Below, one piece after another: positions 11,993 through 22,781 of a stretch of 64,000 bases of DNA. This DNA comes from Budorcas taxicolor (lineage: Eukaryota > Chordata > Mammalia > Artiodactyla > Bovidae). Position numbers and translations under genes: made by a program. The notes under the pieces are model-generated. The model saw nothing but the letters and a program-made list of their open reading frames with translations, made no database searches and had not been told where the DNA came from. The stretch's first letter is position 1, and the number at the start of each line of letters is the position of its first letter. The stretch covers positions 62,152,567 through 62,216,566 of the forward strand of contig NC_068912.1 of NCBI RefSeq assembly GCF_023091745.1, read 5' to 3'.

Positions 11993-12474
11993 ATGAAAAT
12001 ATGCTCAACATCACTCATTATCAGAGAAATGCAAATCAAGACCACAATGAGGTACCATTTCATGCCAGTCAGAATGGCTGTGATCCAAAAGTCTACAAGC
12101 AATAAATGCTGGAGAGGGTGTGGAGAAAAGGGAACCCTCCTACACTGTTGGTGGGAATGCAAACTGGTACAGCCACTATGGAGAACATTAAAAAACTGGA
12201 AAGAGAACTGCCTTATGACCCAGCAATCCCACTGCTGGGCATACACACCGAGGAAACCAGAACTGAAAGATACACATGTACCCCAATGTTCATCACAGCA
12301 CTGTTTATAATAGCCAGGACATGGAAGCAACCTAGATGTCCATCAGCAGATGAATGGATAAGAAAGCGGTGGTACATATATACAATGGAGTATTACTCAG
12401 CCATTAAAAAGAATACATTTGAATCAGTTCTAATGAGGTGGATGAAACTGGAGCTATTATACAGAGTGAAATAA
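11993..12474 (+). pseudogene. L1 ORF2 C-terminal fragment, frameshifted
   Basis: Two overlapping frames share the coding trace. The frame at 11993-12310 carries the L1 cysteine region (NKCWRGCGEKGTLLHCWWEC), and the frame at 12106-12474 continues with the later part (WIRKRWYIYTMEYYSAIKKN). A shift lies near 12180-12200, where the codons for LVQPLWRTL pass into the other frame. The endonuclease and RT domains are absent. The minus-strand frame over 11899-12330 is only its shadow. Confidence 0.9.
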
Positions 12475-12683
12475 GCCAGAAAGAAAAACACCAATACAGT
12501 ATACTAACGCATATATATGGAATTTAGAAAGATGGTAACGATAACCCTGTATGCGAGACAGCAAAAGAGACACAGATGTATAGAACAGTCTTTTGGACTC
12601 TGTGGGAGATGGAGAGGGTGGGACGATTTAGGGGAATGGCACTGAAACATGTATAATATCGTATATGAAACAAATCGCCAGTC

Positions 12684-12750
12684 CAGGTTGGATGCAGGAT
12701 ACAGGATGCTTGGGGCTGGTGCAGGTTGGATGCAGGATACAGGATGCTTG
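12684..12750 (+). repeat. 29-bp tandem duplication in L1 3' UTR
   Basis: The 29-base unit at 12684-12712 recurs exactly at 12722-12750, offset 38 bases with a 9-base linker. The usual L1 3' UTR has this word once, so it is a copy-specific duplication and a possible length polymorphism. Confidence 0.85.
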
Positions 12751-12930
12751 ATGCTTGAGATGACCCAGAGGGATGGTGCGGGGAGGAAGGTGGGAGGGGG
12801 GTTCAGGATGGGGAACACGTGTACACCCATGGCGGATTCATGTTGATGTATGGCAGAACCAATACAATATTGTACAGTAATTAGCCTCCAATTAAAATAA
12901 ATAAATTTAAATTTAAAAAAATTTTGAAAA

Positions 12931-15332
12931 ACAGGTTGTTAGTCATTCTATCTCTGTCACATACAGGATTTTTTAAATTGTGACTTCTAAGATCTTCTAA
13001 AATTTTCACTGACTACTGTAATATTGAATTTTGTTAAATTTCTTTTTGAATTATTACAGAAATGATACTGTTACCATGACAAAAAACACAAACTGAATTA
13101 TTCTCTCAAACATACAGGTCACCCAAGTGAGCACAATGGAAAACTATGATAATTGTAAATTTAAGCAAGAAGAGAAAACAGATCAATTTTGAGCAAAGGG
13201 CATGACTAATCTATAAGTCACCTTTAAATTATGGAGCCTTATGTAAAACATTAAAGGATTTTATAAAGGGTAAAAAAATAATTATTAAAACAAAAATTAA
13301 AATGTTTCAGCTTTAGCTATAGACATAAAGACACATTAAAGAGGAAAACCCATCAGTTAATTGAAGTTATTTACCTAGAAGACTTCATCATTGTATATTG
13401 TTATGATCAGAGGAGAGGATATTGGAGGCAACACGTGTCCACCAATGGGAAAGTAGATGAGTCACATGTATGTTGGATGCACAATGTGGATTACCATGTG
13501 ACAATTAGAAACAACAGATGAGACTGAGTCATAGTGACGCGGATGGATTCAAAACCGAAAGAGAAAAAACAAACAAAAGAATTTATAAAATCATCTGCTA
13601 TCCTTGACATAAATTAAAAATATGTCAAAACATAATATGAAATCAAAAGATATATGTCAAAATTGTTGCCAGTGGTTTTTCTCTATTGTTGCCTATACTT
13701 TTCAATAACATATCTGAATGGCACAAGAAAATTTGCTCTGTCCCTAACAAGGCCTTAACATATTAAGCTGCTATGTGTATGCTCTGCTTTTCAGACTATC
13801 CTGTGTGATATTTTTGATGGTCCAGACCTGAAGAGTAAGCTTTCCTAACCAAGGCTCTGGAAACGCTTCCATTCTGGCTGCTCTACTCTGAGGGGAATAG
13901 GTGGAGGAAAGAGAAAAGCAGATGAAATTGAAGCAAACAATTAAGCAAATCTCCACACCAGGCAGATGTTAATTTATCTACCAGGAACCAAAGAGTATGA
14001 TTACACCGCATCTGAGATTCTAAAGAGACACAGAGAGAGCGAGTGCCGGAGACAGAGAGAGCACTCTGAACATGACGACATGTTTAACTAGACTGTATGT
14101 TAGTTTATGTGGAGGATTTTGTTTTCTTTTGTCTATGATAATGGTCCACCTGACCGTCAGCAACTTGAAGAGAATGCAGATACAATACATAGGAAAAGTA
14201 TTAGAGTTAAGACTCAAACCTTAGCAGCCATTCAATTAATTGTTTAACCCTCAGAGCAAATCAATTGAAAAGCAATAAACTCGAAACTATATAGAGGTGC
14301 GGATTAATCATCTACCATACATCCATCACTCGGTTAGGTTTGGGAATCTGTGAGCCACGAATATTATGTTCCAACAAGTAGGATGTGACAGGCAGGCAGG
14401 AAAATAAAAGGCAGTCATGGTTCTGAGTATTACAGGTGATCAGAAGTCAGGTCCCAAACGGTCACACGAGCAAAAATGATTAGAGAGTATTCCCTCTGAT
14501 AAAGTTTCAGGGCACCAGATGCAACTGAATCTAGCAACGGCAACTTTTTCTATAATAGCTAAGAGAAAGTTAGAAGGACCTAAGTAATAGAAAATAGCCA
14601 AGAATGATTTGGAAGCTTCCAATCACATGTAACAAAGCATAGTCTTTTTCCTGGGGATTGTGGTCAGGTGGGGGATAAGCTTATGAAGGCAGTCTCTACT
14701 TGACATAATTTATTGAGAGACCCACAAACTCTCTGACATGACTCTACATGATGGCAAGCTGGATAAGTTATATGGCTTTCCAAAAGAGATGCATAGTGGA
14801 TGAGAAATGGAAATGAAATTTTATGATTTAGGAAACAAATCACAGCCTTCCTGCAGTCACATGTCCAACATTTAATCTCTAAATTATTATGACCAGAGAA
14901 ACCAACATTTTCATTCCTGCAGAATGAGTGACACATGGTTTAATGTTCCTCTCCCCTCCTGGGAATGTACTTTCCCCAGGAGCCCAGTGAAAGGAGGCTT
15001 GTCTGGTCGTATCTCTGGAAAGGGATCATTGACTATGCTAGCTTTGATGTTTATTACCTTCCTACAGTGAAGCTAGAAAAATTATGAAAAAAAAAAATTA
15101 GGAGTGAAACAAAAACTTCGTATGTCTCAATATATCCTCATAGAACTAGTTCTGTTTTGGCAACATTCTTTCCTCTCCTAAGGCCAGGGGTGACATTTAC
15201 CATATGAAACAGACAATGTCTCACAGGTAGAGACCAAACAAACTGCATAAAAATCAACTCAGTCATACTGGTGTCTATTGGCACAGCATAGCCTGAAGCC
15301 CCTTGGAGTTACCTCCCAGATGCTGTTATGCT
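12931..15332. other. Mostly unique sequence
   Basis: No gene recognised. It includes an ancient L1 fragment at about 13400-13680. A short purine-rich run of AGAGA/ACAGAGA words lies at 14025-14065. Confidence 0.5.
13400..13680 (+). mobile_element. Ancient L1 (L1M-type) ORF2 end and 3' UTR
   Basis: Follows the order of the old L1 ORF2 terminus: 'ggaggcaacacgtgtccac', 'acaatgtggattaccatg', 'gacgcggatggattcaaa', then the 3' UTR word 'gttgccagtggtttt'. It is diverged beyond any open frame. Confidence 0.6.
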
Positions 15333-15561
15333 GTGATGTGTGCTAAATCGCTTCAGTCCTGTCCGACTCTTTACTACACTATGGACTATGGCCTGCCAGG
15401 CTCCTCTGTCCATGGGATTCTTCACACAAGAATACTGGATGGGTTGCCAAGTCCTCCTCCAGGGGGATCTTTGAGACCTAGGGATCAAACCCACATCTCT
15501 TATGTCTCCTGCTTTGGCAGGTGGGTTCTTTACCACTAGTGCCAGCCACCTGGGAAGCCCA
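15333..15561 (-). mobile_element. Bov-tA SINE, minus strand
   Basis: The plus strand shows the inverted body (GCTTCAGTCCTGTCCGACTC, then CAAGAATACTGGATGGGTTG) followed by the inverted tRNA head ending CACCTGGGAAGCCC at about 15560. Confidence 0.95.
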
Positions 15562-16206
15562 AACCCCAAATGCTAGAGACCAATTTTCTACTCTGTTACT
15601 GGAGCAGAGCAGTCCCTCAGAATTACCATCTGCCTCTGAATTTATTCAGGAAGCAAGGGATTCACCCCACTCTGCAAATACTCTCTTAAGGACAAAAGAA
15701 GTCCCAAGATCCAAATGCCCACCTACCAGGTGTCCCTCTTCACTCCAGAATTTCTGAAAGGGATTGGGTTAGCAAAAGTTACCAGCACTGTGGTTCCACC
15801 TTCAAGGGTTCAACCTCCCCCAAAGGACCCACGTGATGGCCTCTTCCCAGAATCATGGCAGTGTAGAAACCCAGGGCCATTTTCTAGGCCTGAGTGTCAC
15901 TAAAGGGACTATAGGAGAGGGCCCCAGGCCCCTGTGTGATCTCACCAGGACTTATGACAAGTCCCTAGTAGTACTGTTTTATTAATTTTTTAAATTTAAC
16001 ATCGATACCACCATTTTCACATTGCTGGGGAGATCTCACCATTTACTGGAACCCTCCCCCAGTGTTTTAAGTATGCACATGTATGAAATCATATGCACTG
16101 TTCAGGGGAATGCTCTCTTATCACTGCTTACTAGTACACATTTTTCTGACCACTTGCATATGAGGATGCTCTTGAATGTATTTAGGGACAGTTATAGTAG
16201 AGTAGC
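15562..16206. other. Unique sequence, no gene recognised
   Basis: Two overlapping short frames (15521-15757 and 15715-15903) have no recognisable domain and are probably chance. Confidence 0.45.
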
Positions 16207-16401
16207 TGCGAACATGGCTTGCCACACAGGAGATGAAGGTTTGATCCCTGGGCCAGGAAGATCTCCTGGAGAAGAAAGTGACAACCCACTCTAGTATTCT
16301 TGCTGGGGAAGTCCCATGGACAGAGGAGCCTGTTAGGCTCCAGTCCATGGGGTCGCAAAGAGTTGGACGTGACTTATGAACTAAACAGCAACAACAGCAG
16401 C
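16207..16401 (+). mobile_element. Bov-tA SINE, plus strand, partial head
   Basis: A damaged head near 16207, the GGTTTGATCCCTGGGCCAGG box, the CACTCTAGTATTCTTGCTGG body, and a tail in GCAACAACAGCAG. Confidence 0.9.
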
Positions 16402-16404
16402 CGA

Positions 16405-16615
16405 GAACACAGACTAGGCTAGACTCTTATCTTGGCTGGTCCTCTTGATAGCTATGAACATTGGATCAGTTTCTTAACTGCTTCAAGTTTCAGTCTCCTC
16501 ATCAATAAGTGAGGGCAACAAGATTAACATCATAGGATCCTTGGGAGTATTAAAGGATTTCTACATGAAAGGTGCTTATACCAATGCACATAGTAGGTAT
16601 TCCACAATTTTAATA
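16405..16615 (+). mobile_element. MIR SINE (ancient)
   Basis: Forward MIR order is visible: 'ggatcagtttcttaactgcttcaagtttcagtctcctcatc', then a 'aggatccttgggagtattaaagga' stretch and 'catagtaggtattc' near the end. Directly downstream of a Bov-tA. Confidence 0.6.
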
Positions 16616-16723
16616 AATGAGATATGACTCCACATCACATACAAAACGCTCAGTTGATTCTGATTACTCAACTTAAGAATCATCAGATTTTCTAGAACCC
16701 TATAGACACCCTACCACCATAAA

Positions 16724-16937
16724 TGGCCCCACTGGTAGCTCAGATGATAAAGAATCTGTCTGCAGTGCAGGAAACCTGGGTTTGATCCCTGGGTTGGGAA
16801 GATTGCCTGGAGAAGAATATGGCAACCCACTCCAGTATTCTTACCTGGAGAATTTCATGAACAAAGCAACTTGGTAAGCTACAGTCTATAGGGTCACAAA
16901 GAGGCAGACATGACTGAGCAACTAACATATACACACC
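16724..16937 (+). mobile_element. Bov-tA SINE, plus strand
   Basis: Head GGCCCCACTGGTAGCTCAG at 16724, box GGTTTGATCCCTGGGTTGGG, body CACTCCAGTATTCTTACCTG, end GAGCAACTAACATATACAC. Confidence 0.95.
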
Positions 16938-17694
16938 ATCATAAAATTTGCAATCAAGTAGGGGACACAGACATGCACACACATAATGCAATACAGGGAG
17001 TGATTTTAGATGAGTGATTTCAGATGGAAAACAAAAAATAAGGTATTAAGCCAAGTTGATATATGTTTCATACACACCTCTGAATAGTGGTATTATGGGG
17101 TCCAAACTTATATCTGATACAGAATCAGACTCATAATTGTGAGCCTTCATTTCCATTGATGGTGGAAGTAAAAACTATACCTTCTTTATTTTTTTCCAGG
17201 TAATTTAGACACATTTTTAAAGCTTAATCTCTTTTGGACAAATTCCAGATTTCCCCCTAACATCATTCTCCTATCCCTGAGGAGTTTACACACTGTCCTG
17301 TCATTAGAGAAAGGACATCTGGTTCTCACTTGGTGTCTGTGCAACAACCAGCTTCCATCCCTGAACTAAACTGTGTGATGTTAGTATCTGTGGTCTGATT
17401 CTTTAGCATGGAGGTAGTGGCTTTTAGGTGTCTCAATGACCTCTGCCTATATCCTCAAGTTTCCTCCTATACACTAACATGCACAGCATTCTGAGACCCT
17501 GAGATTCAGCCACATCCACATATGGCCCCTGCTTTGGGCTGCTCAATCTGTACTTTCCAGTTTAAGCTGTGGTAGGCTCCTGGCAGACGTGCTGCTTTCT
17601 AATTCTCAAACACTATTCCATGCTCCAATTATAAGAATTTTAGGAACTTTCCTAGGTCTTCTCTCTGGATCCAAAGAGACTTGGGGGCCAGGCT

Positions 17695-17713
17695 GGGCGG
17701 TGGGTGGGTGGGG
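17695..17713 (+). other. G-quadruplex-type motif
   Basis: Four G-tracts (GGG, GGG, GGG, GGGG) at 17695-17697, 17702-17704, 17706-17708 and 17710-17713, with loops of 4, 1 and 1 bases. The short loops favour a stable parallel quadruplex. No promoter context was seen. Confidence 0.7.
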
Positions 17714-18684
17714 TGGAGGATGGGAGTTCAGGCCTGGTGATCCTATACGAATAAGGTCATAATTTCTGCTCTACTAAGGATGCCTTTTTTTTTTTTTTTT
17801 GAGGAAATCATCTCCATCAAGAGTTCTAAGCAAGATGTGAGAACCAAGTTCCCCCTAGTCAATGATTTCTAAAACTATGTGGGGGTCTCAATCCCACCCA
17901 GAGCCAAGAACCACCCCCAAATCAGGACTCAGTAATCATGCTTTCCTCTTGTTTTTGTCTCCAGGCTCCTCCCCACTAGTTTTCTTCTATCCTGTGCATT
18001 GGAAAATTATTTTTGTGTAACACTTTGCATATTCTGTGTTCAGTGGCTTCTAGTAAATCTTTCTTCCTCAATCCTCTAATTTCTTAATATTTTAAGGGAA
18101 TAGTTAATATTTAAAACAAAGCTTCTGATTTCTCTTTCAACATACTTAAGGTATTACAAGTGAATACCTTGGCTTTTCAGAACTATTGTTTCTGAAATTT
18201 AGCTTCAAGAGCATGTTTTGGAATTCAAAAACTGAACATTATCTCCTTTGTTCATGGCTGGGTTCTGCCCTCCCCCTGAAGCCATGGATGTCGTGACTCA
18301 GTGGGTGGGACTCTGGAGCCAGTGAACTAATGAGAATTAAAAAATACAAAAGCGGAAGCTTAAAAAGCGTGCCTTCTTTGCACCAAATTTTTAAAAAGAA
18401 ATCAATTCCCAAAGATTGGATAACAAAATAATGTTGAGCGTATCTGCTCATCTGTTCTCTAACATACTTTTGCTATCCAGTGGCCTAGAGCATGTCATGA
18501 GAAGATGAAAGAACGGCCCACAAATAGATGAAGCTGTGTCATTACCCTGATTCACAGAGGAGTGAACATTCCTGCTTCAGCAAAAAGGACATTTTGCAAC
18601 TGTCTGCCATAAGCAGGGTTGTTCTAGAGAAGTGAGGGGAAGGACAATGGAGGAGCTGTGATATAAATAACAGAAGTCATGGAG

Positions 18685-18704
18685 ATATATATATATATAT
18701 ATAT
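18685..18704. repeat. (AT)n microsatellite
   Basis: About ten tandem AT units, the most uniform dinucleotide run in this part of the window. Confidence 0.9.
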
Positions 18705-19150
18705 TTATTTAATCTCTATATGACTGCCTATGAATTAATCATCCCAAATTACCTACAGTTTCCAATATTAACCTTTTAGGTATTAAGAATATTGTTCTAG
18801 GGTTCTACAATTAACCAAGTACATTCCTGACAGTTATCATATTTGATTCCTTCTGTGAAAGAGTTACAGTAACTCAATTTCCATTTGAAGTACCTGAGGC
18901 TTATTGACTTTCTTAAAGCCAAGTAATGGTAGAATTAGTAAATTCAGACACCCTCATTCAGAGAGGCAATTTACCTTCTTCATCCTTATAGGCATTTCTC
19001 CTTAATTCTTTCCTTAAAATCACCTCTAATTTTTATTCCATGACTTATAGTTATTTGCTCATGATGTTTATCCTTCCCAAATATCGGTAAGAGTACAATT
19101 ATCGCTAATTAATGCAGGCTTCTCCCAGGGTTGTGTATGGCATACTTTGT

Positions 19151-19331
19151 TCAGTCTTTCAGTCGTGTCTGACTCGTTGCAACTCCATAGGCTGCAGCAA
19201 GCCAGGCTTCCCTGTCCTTTACTGTCTGCTGGAGCTTGCTCAAACTCATATCCATTGAGTCGGTGATGACATCCAACCATCTCAACCTCTGCCGTTCCTT
19301 CTCCTCCTGCCTTCAATCTTTCCTGCATCAA
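19151..19331 (-). mobile_element. BovB LINE, 3' end fragment, minus strand
   Basis: The inverted BovB 3' UTR (TCAGTCGTGTCTGACTCGTT, then ATCCATTGAGTCGGTGATG and TTCTCCTCCTGCCTTCAATC), about 180 bp, truncated inside the 3' UTR. Confidence 0.9.
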
Positions 19332-19689
19332 GATAAGCATGGCCTACCTTGCTTACCCTGAATCATGAACCAGTCATCATGTCATCTCAATTTATGTCCT
19401 CTGAAATCACCTTTAATGTTGAAGAAGCTTGCACTCTTTATGAGATCCTTCATGGGGTCTGACTATTTATTCTTTGATGTTTATTCCCTAAAGAAGATAT
19501 TCTCCTATGTAATTTTCCAACTCTCACTCAAGGTATATAATGTCTCAAGTTTCCCACTACTGATTCATCCTCTCTAGGGTTCTCCTTTCCAAGTTACTTT
19601 CTATACATGGGTCAGATCTCATTACCCATCTTCTTAAAAAAACATAGTATCAGCTCTTTTAATTTAGCCTATTAAAATTAGTATAGCTA

Positions 19690-20080
19690 AAATAATTAAC
19701 TTCTGCTGCATAGCAACCCCAAAATGTAATGATTTAAAACAGCAATCATTTATTTAGCTCAAAATTCTGCGCTTCATCAAGGTGAGCAGTTCTGGTCTTA
19801 GCTGGGCTCAATCAATGCATCTGTGGTCAGCTGGGAACCAGTTGGCCTAGGATGACCTCAGCTAGAATAGCTGTCTAGACTTGTTCATAATGCATGCAAG
19901 AGTTTCAAGAGAGCAGAGAGAAAATAAAGACATAGAAATTCCACAGCATCATTTCTGTCACATTCTATTGGCCAAAGCAAATTCTCAGACTAGCCAAGAC
20001 TCGGTTATTGGGTAAAGACTCTCCATTTCTTGATGAGAGATGCTGCAAAGTCACATTGCAGAAATGAGGTGATTTTCATA
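19690..20080 (-). mobile_element. Ancient LTR-like repeat, probably MaLR (MLT1 type)
   Basis: The plus strand has 'ctgctgcatagcaacccc', 'gatttaaaacagcaatcattt', 'gtcagctgggaacc', 'tcacattctattggccaaag' and 'gcaaagtcacattgcag', the order found in a common old mammalian LTR-like repeat in reverse. The class name is uncertain. Confidence 0.5.
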
Positions 20081-20259
20081 TCAATCCGTCTAAGTATCTA
20101 TGACTAAAATTGTCAGACCACAAACTTTATTGTCTAGCTACATGACCTACTCTGCTAGGCTCCCTTACATGAACATATATTTAACTGTTTCCCAACCTAC
20201 GTATTAACTTGGTAAAGGGAAATATTTAAATAAAATGAACTTAATTTCATCTAGTTTGC

Positions 20260-20540
20260 AAAATATTACTTTTGGGTCTAATTCTAAGCACTTAGCCGTT
20301 CAGGGGAATATACACAAATGAAGAAGTCACTGCCATTAAAAAGCCTGTAGCCTAGCCTAGGACAGGAAATAAATAGGTAAATATATGCAATAATAGATTT
20401 AGAGGGCACTATAGGGTTACAAGGAAAGGGTAAACAATGCAAAGAAAGTTTCCTGAATAATGTTGTGGAATGTGGAAGGTATCAGAGAAATCCAGAAGGG
20501 TAAGAAAGAGTGCATTCTGTGTTTGTGGACAAGTAGCACT
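20260..20540 (+). mobile_element. L2 LINE 3' region (ancient)
   Basis: Shows 'cacttagccgttcaggggaatatacacaaatgaagaagtcactgcc', 'aataaataggtaaatata' and a late 'ttcctgaataatgttgtggaatgtgg', matching the L2 3' order loosely. Confidence 0.5.
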
Positions 20541-20919
20541 CAATCCATAGCTCCCAATCTTTTCAGAAGGTTAAAAATTCCTTCAGGATAGACTTAGGTT
20601 ATCCTGAATAGCATGTTTGATACCAGGGTCTTTCAGTTAGATAGCAATAAACTGGTTTAGCCTACCAGACCCCTTCCATTAACTATCAGGTAATCACCCC
20701 AGGGAAACCTTGGTTTTTGCTCTGCTTAAGTATCAGAAATCAACATTGTTTGTTTCTGTCTTCCTAAAACTCCTCATCACTCAGTATGTGTTTGATGCTT
20801 GCTCCTCTATTTTTGGCTTTTCAATTCCTAGGCTATTTCATTCGCAAAACTGAGATGTAACTTCTGTATCAGTTGCTTTGAACAGCTCAGTATTAATCCT
20901 CTTTTTGAAGTCTAATACC

Positions 20920-21330
20920 ACTCATACATTCATTTGTTAAGGAGTGGCTATCGCCTAAAATTACTATTTAATTGTAAACAAGGTAATTATAGCCTCTATC
21001 CTCATGACTCTTATAATCTATAAGGAGAGACTGATTTTAAAGCAGAAATTACACAAATGATTTTCAATTATGTTTATATGTCCTATAAAGAAAAGTATAA
21101 GGTGGTATGAGAACAACACAAGAAACGTTTTAATTAATCATCTGACAGATGAGCAGGAGCTTACCGCAAAAAGGAATTGGAAGGATCTAGGAAAAAATAT
21201 CTTTAGCTGAATACATGGTATCTGCCAGGGTTGGGTGTGAAAGAGCCTGGCAAGGTGGAGGAACAGAAAGATGGCCAGTGTGGCTACAGCCTGGTAAGGA
21301 GAATCATAGTGATGGTGCTGGAAAGAAGGA
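20920..21330 (+). mobile_element. L2 LINE 3' region (ancient), second piece
   Basis: Ends with the characteristic 'agcctggcaaggtggaggaacagaaag' and 'ggccagtgtggctacagcctgg' words (about 21245-21292), after a 'cctataaagaaaagtataag' stretch. This order is typical of L2. Confidence 0.6.
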
Positions 21331-22228
21331 CAAGAAAATAGTCTGCATGAAAGGAGTCACTACTCTGTTTAAAACACTTTTATCCAAAGCCATGCCAAAC
21401 ATAGAATGCATGTGACTTGACTTCAAAATTAACTCAAGCTTTATAATTTTCTATTTCACTTACAGTTTAGCATTCAAAGAGTATCTTAATTTCTCAATCT
21501 ACAAGTTCACCTCTAATTCTAAATAATTTCAGTTTCTTGAATATTTTTTTAAAATAAGGTTCGGTTAACTTGATACAACCAGTTAGGAACTAAGAGAAAT
21601 TTCTAGGATATAAAAATGTTTCACATGATTCTAGGGATTGAAACCATTTCTCTGTGCATCAAAAAAAGGGTGGCAGAGAAATAGACTTAAAATCTGCTTT
21701 ACTCTGCTTTCTCTCTCTTTGAGGATGTTCAAGCTAAAAGTTTTGCCCTACCTCATCATCCTTAGAATCTAAGGAAGGTAGGCTAATCCCCAGGGCATTC
21801 TCCAATCCTCTTTTCTCTGCTATTCTCCAAAGCCTTTCTTTCTCTCTAATGTTTTGTTTTTAAATTTTTGAAATCAGAACTTGGAGAAAATATGCAAATA
21901 CTTGACTATGTCTGTGTGTGAAATATAGTTGAAAATCAAAGCTATAAAAACAAAAATAGAAAACCTTAAAAACCTAAACTCTGTACACACATTGGTCAGG
22001 AGTGTGTACATGATTGTATGTTCAGAGGTGGCAAGAAGTTATTGGCAGAAAGCAAATTTGGAAGAGGAATTAAACCATTCCTACTACTCAGAGACTCACA
22101 TATTTAATCAGATTGAGATTCCCCTCCTACACTTTTTCCCCAATCTTCCGTGTAGCCAAAGAATAAATGTGAAATCATTATTATTTTCCCCATCTCTTCT
22201 GTGCTGCTCCTTCTCCAAACCAGCAGTA

Positions 22229-22446
22229 CAGTATGTGGTGTGCGTGCTCAGTCACTCCAGTCTTGTCCAGCTCTTTGCAACCCTATGGACTATAGCCCGC
22301 CAGGCTCCTCTGTCCATGGGATTTTCCAGGCAAGAATACTGGAATGGGTTACCCATGCACTGCTCCAGGGGATCTTCCAACCCAGGGATGGAACCCAGGC
22401 CTTCCACATCTCCTGCATTGCAGGTGGATTCTTTATGGTCAGACAA
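22229..22446 (-). mobile_element. Bov-tA SINE, minus strand (first of a run)
   Basis: Inverted Bov-tA: GTGCTCAGTCACTCCAGTC, body at CAAGAATACTGGAATGGG, inverted head ending in TTCTTTATGGTCAGA. The word CCAAACCAGCAGT flanks it at 22215-22227 and 22458-22470. Confidence 0.93.
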
Positions 22447-22473
22447 CAAGGACAGCCCCAAACCAGCAGTGTG

Positions 22474-22686
22474 TCTGTCCTGTGCTCAGCCACTCAGTTG
22501 TGTCTGACTCTTTGCAACCCCATGAACTCTAGCCCTCCAGGCTCCTCTGTCTGTGGTGATTCTCCAGGCAATAATTCTGGAGTGGGTTGCCATGCCCTTC
22601 TCCAGAGGATCTTCCCAACCCAAGGATCGAACCCAGGTCTCTCACATTGCAGGTGGATTCTTTACCATCTGAGCCACCAGGCAAGC
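22474..22686 (-). mobile_element. Bov-tA SINE, minus strand (second of a run)
   Basis: Inverted Bov-tA from TGTGCTCAGCCACTCAG to GAGCCACCAGGCAAGC. It lies immediately after the flank word at 22458-22470. Confidence 0.93.
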
Positions 22687-22781
22687 ACAAGAATACTGGA
22701 GTAAGTAGCCTATCCATTCTCCAGTGGATCTTCCCAACCCAGGAATCGAACCAGGGTCTCCCTCACTGCAGGCAGATTCCC
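22687..22781 (-). mobile_element. Partial Bov-tA, minus strand (third of a run)
   Basis: Only the head-proximal half is present (AAGAATACTGGAGTAAGTAG through the box to GGCAGATTCC). It abuts the second copy and ends at the third flank word CCAAACCAGTAGTA at 22780-22793. Confidence 0.9.

Larger units (their letters stand above)
11600..12930 (+). mobile_element. L1 LINE, 3' third, plus strand
   Basis: 5'-truncated L1 covering the last part of ORF2, the artiodactyl-type 3' UTR (GACCCAGAGGGATGG, GGTTCAGGATGGGGAACAC, then GTGTACACCCATGGCGGATT) and an A/T-rich tail ending near 12930. A 7-base word ACAGGTT occurs just before the start (11586) and just after the tail (12931), possibly a short target duplication. 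The good match through ORF2 suggests a moderately young insertion, but stops and frameshifts make it inactive. Confidence 0.93.
16938..19150. other. Unique sequence, no gene recognised
   Basis: Holds a G-rich run at 17695-17713, a 16-base T-run at about 17787 and an (AT)n run at 18685-18704. The interval 18239-18451 has a short minus-strand frame with no domain. Confidence 0.5.
19332..22233. other. Unique sequence with ancient repeats
   Basis: No host gene recognised. LTR-like and L2 pieces are listed separately. The longest frame starts at 21929 but its second half is translated from a SINE, so it is not a gene. Confidence 0.5.

Noticed and set aside
11899..12330. 143-residue minus-strand frame
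   Set aside because: It is antisense to L1 ORF2 and mirrors its conserved codons.
16724..16937. tRNA gene
   Set aside because: The tRNA-like head belongs to a Bov-tA SINE; the cloverleaf is not complete and is followed by a Bov-A body.
21929..22507. 192-residue open frame
   Set aside because: Its second half is the translation of an inverted Bov-tA SINE and the first half has no domain. No promoter or splice context supports a gene.
22201..22704. 167-residue open frame
   Set aside because: It lies wholly within consecutive SINE pieces; SINE bodies often give long frames.
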